Shown here one piece after another: positions 46,299-57,993 of a stretch of DNA of 64,000 nucleotides (position 1 is the first letter of the stretch; every line of letters begins with the position of its first letter). The stretch lies in contig JAPWDM010000007.1 of assembly GCA_035578155.1 (NCBI GenBank), forward strand, positions 33,578,413-33,642,412. Reading direction: 5' to 3'. The translations under genes and the position numbers were made by a program. The notes beneath the pieces were generated by a model. The model was not told where the DNA came from. It saw only the letters and a program-made list of their open reading frames with translations, and made no database searches. This DNA is from Brachynemurus nebulosus (lineage: Eukaryota; Arthropoda; Insecta; Neuroptera; Myrmeleontidae).

Positions 46299-46529
46299 AG
46301 TAGATGTAATCTTTGAAGAATTCGGTGAGTTTCTAATTTTTGTTGCTAAACTACAAAAAAAAAAAAATGTAAAAAACCGCAGAGATAGACATTTATGATT
46401 TAATAAAAAATTGCAAACGATAACTTCTCTTTATTATTTATATTCCTAGAAATATAACAATACCACATAGATATCATTCAGAGTACATTTCAGAGCTGGA
46501 TCAAATTTTTCATTGATTAGAACACTTAC

Positions 46530-46657
46530 CTCATCATGATGATACCAGAAAATGTATGCTGGCGGTTCGGGACTGAAACGAATTGTACAAGTCAAGTTGA
46601 TCGTGCTACCCTTGTCCACATGTAAGTCAGGTCCGCCGAGAATGGTCGCTGTGGGCA
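46530..46657 (-). CDS. dpr: dpr-family Ig-domain exon
   Basis: Dpr proteins are insect neuronal cell-surface molecules with two Ig domains that bind DIP partners in synaptic matching. This 128-base exon follows acceptor TATGCTTACAG and ends at donor GTAAGT (minus strand), entering with two bases of a split codon and leaving in phase 0. It encodes 42 codons that include TATILGGPDLHVDKGSTINL, the first Ig cysteine (NLTC), and PPAYIFWYHH with the core tryptophan. The pattern V.TA.ILG..DL..., SP.PPA.I.WYH is the start of Ig domain 2 in Dpr proteins. NLT is a possible N-glycosylation site. The Ig1 exon should lie at higher coordinates and the rest of Ig2 at lower ones; neither was found. The paralogue cannot be named. 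Confidence 0.87.
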
Positions 46658-46659
46658 CT

Positions 46660-47296
46660 GTAAGCATAGAAAAGATCGTGTAAATTTATTGCTTCAACAC
46701 TGCTGCTAATACAAATTAGTAAATATTAGTTTTTTAGTTCACCATTTTTATTATCATTTAATCGATTTAAAACCCTTCACACATTATCAGGCATTCTTTT
46801 CAGTATCGAGAAAAAGTTCAGTTCAGCTTCAGTGAGTGGTCAGAAATTAGAAAATCAAATGGCGTTTTTCGGGATCACTAAACCTAAAAAATTATATCGG
46901 TTCTAAAAAAAGAAAATATTAATCTCCTAAAAAAAACTGAAAAACTACCGTCTTGTTTTTTTCGTCTTTTGGTAAATTTTTGCTGTTTTTTGATGAATTT
47001 TGATGAATTTTGATAAAAATGTCTGCTTTTTGGATGAATTTCTTTTTAAGTTTAGTGGCTTAGTAATGCTTCGAATGTGCTCTCAAAACGTTATAATTAA
47101 TAAAAAGTTATGTGCTGTAGCTTGTGCGCCGTTTTTGAAAATGTAGCTTTGAGTAATAGGCTTGAAGTTTTATAGCATACATATCTATAATTTTTTGAAT
47201 GTGTTCCAAATATACCCAAAAAAGTCCAAATTACAAAAAAAGAATATTTTTTTCGGTGTTCTTTTTTGTAAACGAACACAAATTCTAAACAAACTA
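46660..47296 (-). other. Probable dpr intron sequence
   Basis: Non-coding DNA 5' of the dpr exon. Includes a TTTTGATGAATTTTGATGAA tandem repeat near 46,986. No other exon recognised. Confidence 0.4.
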
Positions 47297-47299
47297 GTA

Positions 47300-48207
47300 C
47301 CGTAAAACCGTCTAGACCCGGACACTTTTTTACATTTTTTGGTATAATTTTATGTTTATACATGTTTCCTTCATAGATATTATCAATAAAAGTATTACCA
47401 TTAGAAAGAGCGCATATTATTTATTATATCCCTGACCCATTTGTTTCATTATAAGTAAAAATAAAAAAAAGAAAAAATAATTAGTAAGTGTCCGGGTCTA
47501 CACCCCAAATCCGTCTTGACCCGGACACTTACTTAAATAATGTAATAACATGCAAACTAACCTCTCCCGTCGGGGTTAGGACAGTGTTTTATATCGTCTG
47601 ATGTCTTTGAACCTGTCAAAGGCTTCAAAACATTTTGTGGGATGGGCGAGGGGTCAATACATAGTATGCCTCTCTATGAAATAAACATGCGACATGACAC
47701 CAGAAGGAGGCATAAACCGCGTAATTCTGGCGGGAATATAACGTATGGATAGTGGAAGTTATAGCTAGTGCGAATCGCGGCCATAGTGTAATAAACTGAT
47801 GTGTCCGGGTCTAAACGAATATATGTATATAGCATGTATTTTTTTTATATATATATATACATCGAATATAACTTCAAACATCATTAAACGATGCGCGATA
47901 AAATTCCGAACGCATACAGATCAAAATTAAAACAATGTAACAATTATGACGAAAATTACATGTCTAAGTTAGACACACTTTTTATTTCTTTGAAAAATGG
48001 GAGAATAGTAATCCTGTAAAATGAGATAGTAAAAGTTGAAATCCGTAGTTTTTATTGGTACAGCTGTTTAGAGGATGTTTTTCTCTCTCTAATGACGTCA
48101 AGAACAAATGTTTATTGTAGCAGGTTAATGTAGAAACTACTTACTTTGAAGATTGGTGCAAAGTGTCCGGGTCTAGACCCCCTGTCCGGGTCTAGACGGT
48201 TTTACGG
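47300..48207. mobile_element. TA-flanked GTGTCCGGGTCTA-box element, 908 bp
   Basis: Perfect 25-base inverted ends begin CCGTAAAACCGTCTAGACCC; TA at 47,298-47,299 and 48,208-48,209. The inner half of the end (GTGTCCGGGTCTA) recurs inside at about 47,488, inverted at 47,517, and again at 47,800, 48,166 and 48,183. No transposase frame. The box copies probably represent transposase-binding sites or decayed tandem ends. Confidence 0.88.
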
Positions 48208-48209
48208 TA

Positions 48210-48618
48210 TAGTTACATAATGTATTATTAAGCTACTGTTGTTTTAAAAAAAAAAAGTTATGTACGCGCCCCTGTTCAATTCTATTGTATATATACAGTG
48301 GCGTAAATGGTGGCGTGTCCAATGGTGGACACATTTACAATACGTGTTAATATTATATTACATGCACTCAATTAAAATAATGACATTAGTTTAATATTTG
48401 GTTAGTTTTCACTAATTAGCTTCAATAAGTTCATTATTACATGAACATGTATTGTACATTAGTATGCAGTTGACTATATGTTCACACAGTGCTATTTAGT
48501 CATATTATACTGACTGAATCAGTCTTTACCAATATTTGAACCTCAAAATTATTATATTATTGTTAATAATTTACAGTACCGTGCCGTTAAAATGTAATCG
48601 AATATATTGTATTATGGC
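48210..48618. other. No gene recognised
   Basis: A short hairpin-like GGTGGCGTGTCCAATGGTGGACAC lies near 48,309. Confidence 0.4.
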
Positions 48619-48620
48619 TA

Positions 48621-50276
48621 ACTTCAAAAATGCATCACTGCTTGCATGAGGCAGAGTCAAAAATTACGCATCGCAACGAAAAATCAAAAGTTCATTTTTG
48701 CATGCATCAAGAAATATGGTGATGCGTGTCCAAGATGTATGTAATAGTGATGGGAATAATCGAATGATTTCAATAATCGATTATTTTTAATCGAGTGATT
48801 TTAATAATCGATTAATCATTCGATTATTTTTATCGATTATTTTCATTCGATAATTTTTGTCGATTATTTTCATTCGATTATTTTTATCGACGTCCTATGT
48901 TTCATTCGATTATTATTATCAATTATTTTCTTTCGATTATTTCCAACAATTATTTATCGATTATTTTTATCGGTTATATTATTCAGTTATTGAGATGAGA
49001 TAAAAAATTAAATTTCAATTTTGTAATTTTTAGGAATATTTTATTGTTATTTTTATTTTCAAATTCAAATCTATAGCTAATACAAAATTATTTACTTATA
49101 TGAATCATGCAACCATAACCCACCTTTCAGTTCTTTTGTTTTTAGGTGGTTTATCATATCTTCAAAAATCTATTTTTTATAATATTAATGTCCATTAGAG
49201 ATTAAACCATTACTAATTACAGTATTATCTTTTTTTCCATTGTAATAGTTGGCACCTTAACACATTGATGATCAAAATCTATAATGAAGAAACAGCCCAC
49301 TAGTACAGTATTTTGACAACCAATACACTTTATATGTAGAATTGTTGACGCAGTACAGCGTTGTATCATAGTTAATTAGGTTTTACTTGACGGTGCTCAT
49401 ACAGCGCTCATGACCATTAACGTATGAATAAGGAAGCACCCCTGCTGGGTTGTGCTATTCATCTTATGGAAAACATCGGCAATCATACCTACTTATCGTA
49501 AAACTTTTTTTTTTTATATAAACTGTTGTCTGTTTTCAATAGATACGACGACCCACTAAATACCTAATACCTAACACTAAATACCTGATATTTTGTGGGA
49601 TCAGTTAAAAGAATCGAATTTTTTTTATCTTGAGATATTTTTAAAACTGTTTGATTGAAAAATAATCGAATGATTTTTTGATATCTCCAGACATTTTTTT
49701 AAAATCATTCGAATGAAAAATAATCGAATAATTTTATTATATCTCGAAATATCTCGAGATATTTTAATAATCGAATGATCGATTATTTTTCATTCGATTA
49801 TGCCCATCACTAGTATGTAATGTGTATAATGTAGAATTATAACTACTTGCCATATTATGTAGGTATTAACACCAACAGGAATAATTTCGAAAAACAAATT
49901 GTTGAAAAAGATGAATGTATTTACCTTGGATTAAAATTGTTTAAACTATTTGAATACATCTTGCACTCAAAATAGTTATGTAATATGTTTTATTCAAATA
50001 ATTTCAATATTTTCTATTTCAAGTAAGTTCAAATTGAAATTCAAAGATAATATACCTATACAAGTACTGTATTGCTATATTATCTGTAGTCTACCATGCT
50101 ACATTATCTGTCTTATCTATAGCCAAATCAGAGGCTAAATGATGCCAATAACCCGTTCAAAAACATCTAATGTGCATCAAATTTTAAGAGAGTATCAGCA
50201 GCGTATCATGTAGTATTAGACGCACCAGAAAAGTCATGATGCTGCATCGATGCGGTAAAGTTTACATTTTTGAAGT
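48621..50276. mobile_element. TA-flanked MITE interrupted by a hAT element
   Basis: ACTTCAAAAATG at 48,621 is mirrored by CATTTTTGAAGT ending at 50,276, with TA outside each. Removing the inner hAT insertion (48,745-49,812 plus one TSD copy) leaves an element of about 580 bases. GCATGCATC/GATGC-type repeats occur near both ends. Confidence 0.55.
48745..49812. mobile_element. hAT-type non-autonomous element, 1,068 bp
   Basis: Ends TAGTGATGGGAATAATCGAA and (complement) TAGTGATGGGCATAATCGAA; perfect 8-bp duplication GTATGTAA at 48,737-48,744 and 49,813-49,820. Long subterminal arrays of CGATTATTTT on the left and its complement on the right. No transposase. One of four elements with this terminal octamer. 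Confidence 0.93.
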
Positions 50277-50494
50277 TACTCTCTTTTACTATTTTACATA
50301 TAGGCTAGTGAATAATAGCATCTCCGGCGCCTGAAAAAGCACAGAGGCCAAAATTTCTGGATGAAAATGTTCCAGACCTGGCAATTCCATATAGATACCA
50401 GTACTTTTTTGAACATTTTTTTGGTAGGAAGTCGATCAGATATATTTGCATTTGCAATGAGCGCTAAGCACAGTAACATTTGAATTTATTCATG

Positions 50495-50619
50495 TTAAGG
50501 GGAGGCGATTTACGCCTATGGTTACGGCCCTGTATCCGTAATTGGATATCCACACGTTTGGATATCGGTTATCAGTTCCAGCAAAAATTTTAAAGTTCTA
50601 GAGGATCCTGCCCCCTTAA
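50495..50619. mobile_element. TTAA-bounded mini-element or end fragment
   Basis: TTAAGGGGAGGCGATTTACG at 50,495 and TCTAGAGGATCCTGCCCCCTTAA ending at 50,619. The right side matches the right end of the 9,751/22,270 elements. It is either a 117-bp TTAA-flanked derivative or two unrelated ends. Confidence 0.45.
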
Positions 50620-51285
50620 ACGCTAACATACGTACAAAAGGTCTGGGAAAAATTCCAGTCCCGAAAATATCCATTCCGATTTTTGGTTTTCTGACTCCCT
50701 AAGTACTTTACCCTGTTGTAGCTATAGTTTGCGCTACATAGCTTATATTGACGGAAAAGCAAAAGACTGCATTCACGTAGGTCTGCATTCTGTTAATATC
50801 TGATCTACCACTGTCACTATTTATATTGCACGTACAAACATAAACATTCAAACAGCCAGCTGCGTACAACAGAGGAAATGACATTCATCGAGGAAATGGG
50901 AAAAAGTTAGAAAACTAGCGATTAAAAAAATTTTCATTTCAATATTTTCATTTATTATACTCACAACACAGTGTCTGTCTCATTCACAACGCTCGTCCGT
51001 CTTCGTTTAATTTGTTACGATACGTTTTTTTTCCGAATGTACACGGACGGTTTTTAATAATATTTTTATGGGTATTAAAAAAATTTATGACTATATAAAA
51101 TAAATGTAAAAGATTTGATTTCGTATAATTTTTAATTAAATTTGTCTGACTGCATTGTCTTTTATGTTTGAATTATAATCAATGCCTTAATGTGGATTCG
51201 ATGACTGGCAATAATTAAATAAATATTTTGTACAATGTCTTCAAAAAAATTTGCTTGCTTTTAATATCAACCATTTAGTAATTGA
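50620..51285. other. No recognisable feature
   Basis: AT-rich; no gene or paired ends. Confidence 0.4.
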
Positions 51286-51287
51286 CT

Positions 51288-52077
51288 TGCGGGGAGATTC
51301 ACTAAAAAAAATCGATTTTTCTTTCTTCATAATTATGTTCTTTAAGGTGTTAGAAATATTCTCCTAACATTTTATTTAATACTTCTATATGGCTAATGCC
51401 TATAAGTGGCAGGGTCACGGTAAGAGTGAAACAGAATGAGGGACGTAGCCTATTGTGCGCAAGTGCGACGGTTCTGTCAAATTGCATGTATCCAATGAAT
51501 ATCCACATATTTAAAAATTTGAATCTTACATATGCGCATAAGGTACTATGTACTTACTGCAGAAGTGAAACAAACAGATCGTCGGTACTGTAGTGTTTTC
51601 GCCTATTTCTTTATACGATTAGCTATATAGTAGTAGTACATATATGGAAAAATCAAAAAGCTGTGGACAATTTAGTGCACGCACTTTACTATGATTCAAT
51701 TTAAAAAAAAAATAGCGTCGCAGTCCCTGTCGCAGCATCCTGCATAACATAGCGAATTTCCGTTTATAAAAATTAGTTAGGAAAAATAAAAATTAGTAAA
51801 AGATTAGTAAAGATTAGTAAAAATAAAAATTAGACATAGGAAAAAAGTTAAAAGACCTTTTTTATGTAATTTTTTTTTCTCTTTTAAATGGTGTAAAGAA
51901 ATTTTGCAAAAATTTTTGAATAAGTGGAAATTTTGGCAAAAAACTAATTTTTTGCAAGAACAAAAACCATGTCCCTGGCATCCGACGTGTCTGGCTAACG
52001 AACTGATCCAAGGGTTTGGCACTTCCAATGTTCTCACCTGTAAAAATTGGACAATTTGTTCGAGAGTTATCGCGCGG

Positions 52078-52173
<96 letters not shown>

Positions 52174-52425
52174 AGTGATTATTTTCGGCTTCTAGGGGCC
52201 TCAAAACAAATTTCTGCCATAATCCCGGGCTTAGGTCGCGTCATGACAGTGGCTGTAAGAGCTGAATTCCATTCTGGAAAGTCGCTAAAAAAAACAAAAA
52301 ACAAATGCTTTTTTCGTACATTTTTCGACATAATTCCCCGTGTATCTGAAAAAGTATTTAAGATATCGACATAAATCAAAGTACATATTATTCCTCGATA
52401 CCGTCATTTTGGCAGGAACTAGGAT
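51288..52425 (+). mobile_element. GGGGAGATTCRCTAAA repeat, interrupted copy
   Basis: 51,288-51,712 and 52,303-52,425 together match the continuous copy at 61,579-61,905. Shared strings include AGTGCACGCACTTTACTAT and, after the gap, ATTATTCCTCGATACCGTCA. The gap is filled by (TA)n repeat copy B, a clear nested insertion. Confidence 0.8.
51714..52292 (+). mobile_element. (TA)n-bearing dispersed repeat, copy B
   Basis: Left part CCTGTCGCAGCATCCTGCAT...GTTATCGCGCGGACACACAC, (TA)n at 52,090-52,168, right part TTTCTGCCATAATCCCGGGC...GTCGCTAAAAA. The reading frames overlapping it follow the repeat on both strands and are not genes. Confidence 0.85.
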
Positions 52426-52445
52426 TTTTTAACCGTATATGTATA

Positions 52446-54164
52446 TTTTCGGAAAATTTTTGATTTTTTGACTTTGGTTCACTGGGAATTTCAGAACGCG
52501 ACGTACGATCAAAGTGGAAAAATCTCACAGTGTTGACTTCAAAGTCATTTATACTCAGCTCATTTTACTTTGATATTTTACGAATATAATTAAAGTTTTG
52601 AAGTTATGAACACTCATTTTGACGTTTACTATTTTCAAATTGTGACGTCATCAATATGAATTGTTTTTTCGCAACAGTATTTTTATGTCCAATGTATTGT
52701 GTGCATGAAGCACTGAACGAGCTATGACGCAAAATGTTTTGTGGGGTTTCCCCTATATAAAATGGTGTGCAATTTGTACACACTGTATTGAGATTAAATC
52801 GTGTTAAAATACGTACTAAGCCGAGTGTGATGCTTTTTTAATCAAATATGAAATAATGTCATCTTCAGTTATAATTAAGTAAAAAATTTATTAAAATCAC
52901 AGATGAGATTGCAGCTTTTACTGTTGATTGAAAAATTTTTAATTATGAAAATTATTTTCGTTTTTTTTTTTTTTTCGTTTTTCGATTTTCATAAAAACGC
53001 CACTGTAAATGAGTAAACTGCAACTTTAGTCGAGTGAAGATGGTATTTATCAAGTTTACTTCGTTCATCCAAAACTACGAACGACGAACGCGGGGCGTGT
53101 TGGTTGGGGATGGTTGGGGTTGTTACGACTAACTTGGGTGGTGCGAGCTAGTTGATTTAAAGTTGATGTTAACAGAAAAACGATAAATGAAATATTTGAG
53201 ATATTACTTGCGATAAAATGCAATTTTTTTTTTTTCGAAATGTTTTTTTCTTTTTGTATTTTTTTTTTTTCAAAAAAATGTAACGATGTTTAAAGTATTG
53301 ATGAGCTTAACCCAATTCGATTTTTTCGTTTTTAAAAATAAATTTTAGTGAATAGTTTGTAGTGGGATTATAATTAGGTTTAAATACGATTTTGACAGTT
53401 GTAAGTTTTGTAATTTTTCAACCTAGTGAAAATTAACTAATAAAATTTTTTTCTTTTTGTACCAAATTTAAGATGACATTTGAGCTATAATATCATCACA
53501 TTTTTTTTTATAACTACAAATGTTATTGTACATTATTTAGACGGTTATTGGGGATTTGAGCCTCGTGATCACTTTCTATAATAGGTTACCGAATACTTGT
53601 TACTGAAAGTACGCATTGTAATTATATGTATATTTAAATATTTTTGTTTTGAAATCTTTCTATAACCGTACCAAGAAGATATTTTTATGGATTCTTCATG
53701 AACGTTTTAGAAAACAGCTACGTAACATACGAAATTCTGATATTGTTAGGATGGGGACACTAATTTTGGTTTTTTTTTTGAGAAACTTCAAATTTTCTTG
53801 ACTAGTACTTATTTAAACCAAATCTTATATTAGATACGATTACATGGAGTTGGTATTAATCGTTAGTACTCGCTACTTGTCCGCAAAATATTTTATCCAC
53901 GATTTCAATATTCTCGCTACATGTTGTCAGTATGCGAGCGCCTTTAGTTGGTGCTTTAAAGTTTAGCAAGAGCGACAAGAAATATTTGATCGGTTTTAAA
54001 ATGACAGAAACTTGATCATTGAATGATTTTCGAACACAAACCTCCACCATATGAAGATAAATCTATGCAGCGAAATACTGTTGGGGTTAAGACCATTGAA
54101 GTAGGAAAGTAATGCGAATACTAAAGTAAGGCCATATACGTATGGTCTTGCTACTGATACTAGT
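52446..54164. other. No recognisable gene
   Basis: A G/T-rich patch (GGTTGGGGATGGTTGGGG, 53,102) and several T runs. The minus frame 53,856-54,050 has no recognised domain. Confidence 0.4.
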
Positions 54165-54167
54165 ATA

Positions 54168-55014
54168 CAGGGTGTAAAGTATATAAATCTCTTTACGAAA
54201 ACAGTGATTAGATCTCATCCATGTATATTTGCCAATAAATTTGAACCAAAAGTGTTTTTTAACAGAAAAAATTTGATATAAAATATGGGTTAAAAAGGGG
54301 GCCCTAAAAAAATTTTTTAATCCAGCTCTGACCATCTTTGTAAGATAAATTTTCTGCTTTCAAAAAAAATCTGGGAAACACGTTTACGACCTAAACATGT
54401 TTACAAAATTTTATTGAATTTTAATCAATAACATTATTTTCTACCTTTGATATTAAGAAGGTATTTATGCATAATTTAGATAGGGACGTACTTAGAAAAA
54501 TTTTGAAACATCATGTAGTCAGTTAATTTGCGATTTTCTCAAACTGTTAATTCCGCAAAAATTCCTATGGTTTTAATGTCTACACCATAGAGTAATAGAG
54601 ACAACATATCTATCTCTATACTACTGGAACCAGCGTAACCACTAAGAGATAGAAAATATGTTATGTACATGCACGGTGTTTACTGTGTATAAGTGCGATA
54701 TTGTGTGTTTGTGTGAGCAAGGGAGATGGTAGTGGCGGTCACGTGACTCATACATAGCTATGACACCACACGCATGTACTAGGGGATGTAACAATACTAA
54801 CAACAATCAAGTCGTGATCAAGTCCATTGTCTTGTGGTTGATCTACACTCATCGACTGCTACTGAGAGATTAACAACTAAGAAGCCTAATGTGCCCATAA
54901 ATGCCCACTAATGATTGCAGAAAAGAGATAGTTGCTTTCCCTCTGTACTCTGGGGTCTACACGGTGCAATGAGTCACTCCACAAAAGTACAAGAGTTATT
55001 TTTTTTACACCCTG
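54168..55014. mobile_element. TA-flanked CAGGGTGTAAA element, 847 bp
   Basis: CAGGGTGTAAA at 54,168 mirrored by TTTACACCCTG ending at 55,014; TA at 54,166-54,167 and 55,015-55,016. Its right 65 bases (GTCTACACGGTGCAATGAGT...) are related to the arm of the 43,642 element, but the left end diverges after the first 11 bases. Confidence 0.7.
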
Positions 55015-55016
55015 TA

Positions 55017-55752
55017 TAGATTGTATGTTTACGATTTAATAATTTTTACTTTCTTTCATGAGTGTTTGCATTATTTTAACTGTTACTGTACCGAACGTTA
55101 CGTATAGATATATATTACACATAAAATACAGTTTTATTAAATAAATTAATAAATTGTGTTGCGACATCCAATGACAAAATAAAAACCGATTCCTTTTTTT
55201 TGTTGCTTTTTTATTAAAAGTTAATTCTATTATGTAAAATATTATTGCCCATAACTTTCTATTTAAAAAAAAAAAATTGAAGGGAAAAATTTAGGACACA
55301 CAAACGAAACAGAATTGCGGCAATGTGAGGGGGACGCACGAATATAATATATTAACATATGTTTCATCGTTATTACATATGTGGTCTCGGTGCTGGGCAA
55401 GTGACCTAATGATGGCACTTGCTTGTTTCGCGTACACAAATGTCATTTAATTGATGAAGCACAAGTCATAAAAAAATACATATAGTAAAAATATAAATGT
55501 TTTTTTTTGCTGTCCATTTTATGGAAAATGGACCGGGGGACTATTGAGGCGTACTGCAGGATTGGTGGCATGTGAAGGGGGTATAGAAAAAATAATGATC
55601 GTTGGAATATAATGGTCGTGGTCGGTGCGAAACATAAGATAATTATAAAATAAAATTAATTGAATTACAGCCGACGAAAAATACGGTTAGAAGAATTCAA
55701 TTACAATTAATGGGGGCACATGAAACTTTAAACAATACTGTCGGAACATTTG
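55017..55752. other. No recognisable feature
   Basis: AT-rich spacer before the 2.2-kb TTAA element. Confidence 0.4.
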
Positions 55753-55759
55753 GTTTTAA

Positions 55760-55994
55760 GGGGAGGTTTACTTTTTGCAGAAATTGGTAGCTAATTCTGT
55801 GTGTAGAATATGTTCCCAACGTGATTTTGCTGAAAGTAATTTAAGGGAAGGTGTACTTGAGATTTGATAAAAAAAATCGATTTTTTTTTTTGCCGAAATT
55901 GAGAGCAAATTATGTGTAGGATATGTTTCCAAAGTGATTTTGTTGAAAATAATTTAAAAACAAGATTCTTGCACATTAACCAAATCCAGCTTTC

Positions 55995-56029
<35 letters not shown>

Positions 56030-57989
56030 AAAAAACTTAGTTCACGCAATAATGAGTATTAAATATAAAATTTTGAAAATACGTTTCTTTATATATATTT
56101 TATAATATCTCGGAACTACATTTTAGGAATTGGTGGACACGATAACTCAAAAACTATTCGATGGATGCTGTTTTTTAATTTTTTATTTTAAAAATAATTC
56201 AATTTTCCGGCACCTCTACCTAAGTTCGATATAGGGTAAAAGCCCCGTTTGTGGAACGCGATCCAATAGAAAAACAGTTTTGACATTTATATCTTAATGA
56301 AGTTATTTCTGAAATAAACCTCTGATAACAAAAATTATTATTAATAGAATGATTATTTTTCAATTTAAATTCACCTCACATATAATGTTTCCTCACTTAA
56401 TTTAAGAAATACAAATATATATCGAACAATTTTTATTGATTTCGTGAATTTTTATAATGGTGGATGATCATTATTCAAAACATATGAGTTATAAATTGTA
56501 ACACTTTTCACCGAATTTTTAAAGTTATTAGCATAATAAAAGTATACAAATAATTTTTATTAGTCCATTTACGAGATTAGGATAGCTAAATTATCTTTTT
56601 ATACGGGTTAAATATTATTTGTAGAAGTGTTTTTAAATGAGTTCGAAGTTTTAGGGTATGTATTCCATTTTGAGAATGACCTATTACTTACCTATTTTAT
56701 AAACATTTTTAATTTATTTTTGGGCCTAAAACACTTAACTAACTGTTTTTATAATTTCACTTTAATATTTTCTTTATTTCAGAACGTAAAATCAATTGAA
56801 AAATAATTAATATTGATATAAAACTTCGAAATTTTTATTATTAAATAAAAACGTCAGACATATTAGATTTGAAATGACATATAACTATCATATAACATAA
56901 CTAATTAAAAATTAACAATGGTAGATGGGCAAGTTAGGAAAGTACACGATGTTTTTTAAAACATCCTAGATGACACTAGGTGGCGAAAATCGTATACTGT
57001 AAGTACTATGAAACTATTAATTTTTTAAACGTACTTCACAGACCGAACGCTTTGTGGCACTCCTAGCAATTTATATTGGACACTATTTATGTTATGACAC
57101 ACATAGGCGCCATTTTGCATAAAAGTTTGATGATGAAAAAACCTTAATAATCTGTTCCAGTAATTTTAAAAATGATTTCCTGCAAAATCACGTTTTTTGA
57201 CTTGTGTCAGTTTTCTAGAAAACCATCAATAAATACTTACATAAATACATCAAAAGATGTCGAAACTAGTCATATCAGTATATGTCAAAAGATCACTGTA
57301 TGCCATGTATATTAAATACGTGTTTTTTTTAGGTGCCTATGCTGATTTTTTAAAGGGTGTTAATATATTCTGCCCGTTTTTTTATACGTGTCAACAAATT
57401 ATAAAACAAAACATTAATAAATCAAAATTCTTGGGTTATATTTTCTTAAAAACATATTCATTGGATTAAAAAAAACTTGGTTTCATGCTTATTAAGAAAA
57501 AAAATGGGTGTTTTATTCATTTATTAATTTTTATAAGCAAGTTTGATGAAATACCTAAAAATAGTGTTCCACAATCGGGGCTTTTACCCTACTTTCAATA
57601 TTTTTTATTTTTTTTTTATTTTACTTTAAAGAGCGAAAAATAAGACAAAAATCGTAATCAAAAGTTCACACATCCGCCATTTTTTTTTCTTTCAGCAATT
57701 TATTGATATTATAGGTAGAGGTGCCGGTACTCTTCATATATTTTATAAATCTTTTTTGTTTTTGGATTTCGGTGGTTTATTACCGGCGCTATGATGTCAA
57801 CCAACAAGGCATCAGATTTTCGGATCGTCACACTGCACTATCTATAAAATCGGCAATTTTTTATATTTTTTCTTGAAAACTTTTTTTTGTATAGTTGTAC
57901 AAAATTTGAAATTGATATTTACTTCCGTTCTTGAGAAAACAATTCCAGAAAAATACATAATTTTTAAGGAATCTCAAGTAAACCTCCCC
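55760..57989. mobile_element. TTAA-flanked GGGGAGGTTTACTT element, 2.2 kb
   Basis: GGGGAGGTTTACTT at 55,760 is mirrored by AAGTAAACCTCCCC at 57,989; TTAA on both sides (55,756-55,759; 57,990-57,993). Inside are a 100-base direct duplication on the left (55,775-55,860 and 55,885-55,965), a 32-base A run (about 55,999-56,030), and an inverted pair of boxes: GGCACCTCTACCT with GGGTAAAAGCCCCG (56,208-56,256) against their complements (57,573-57,735). No transposase frame was recognised in any frame. Confidence 0.75.
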
Positions 57990-57993
57990 TTAA

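Noticed and set aside
51804..52374. Frames of 75-156 codons on both strands
   Set aside because: They run through the (TA)n-bearing repeat; homologous frames in the other copies are interrupted differently, and no domain is seen.
53856..54050. 64-codon minus-strand frame (KAPTKGARIL...)
   Set aside because: Reads somewhat like protein, but no family is recognised and no splice sites were convincing.
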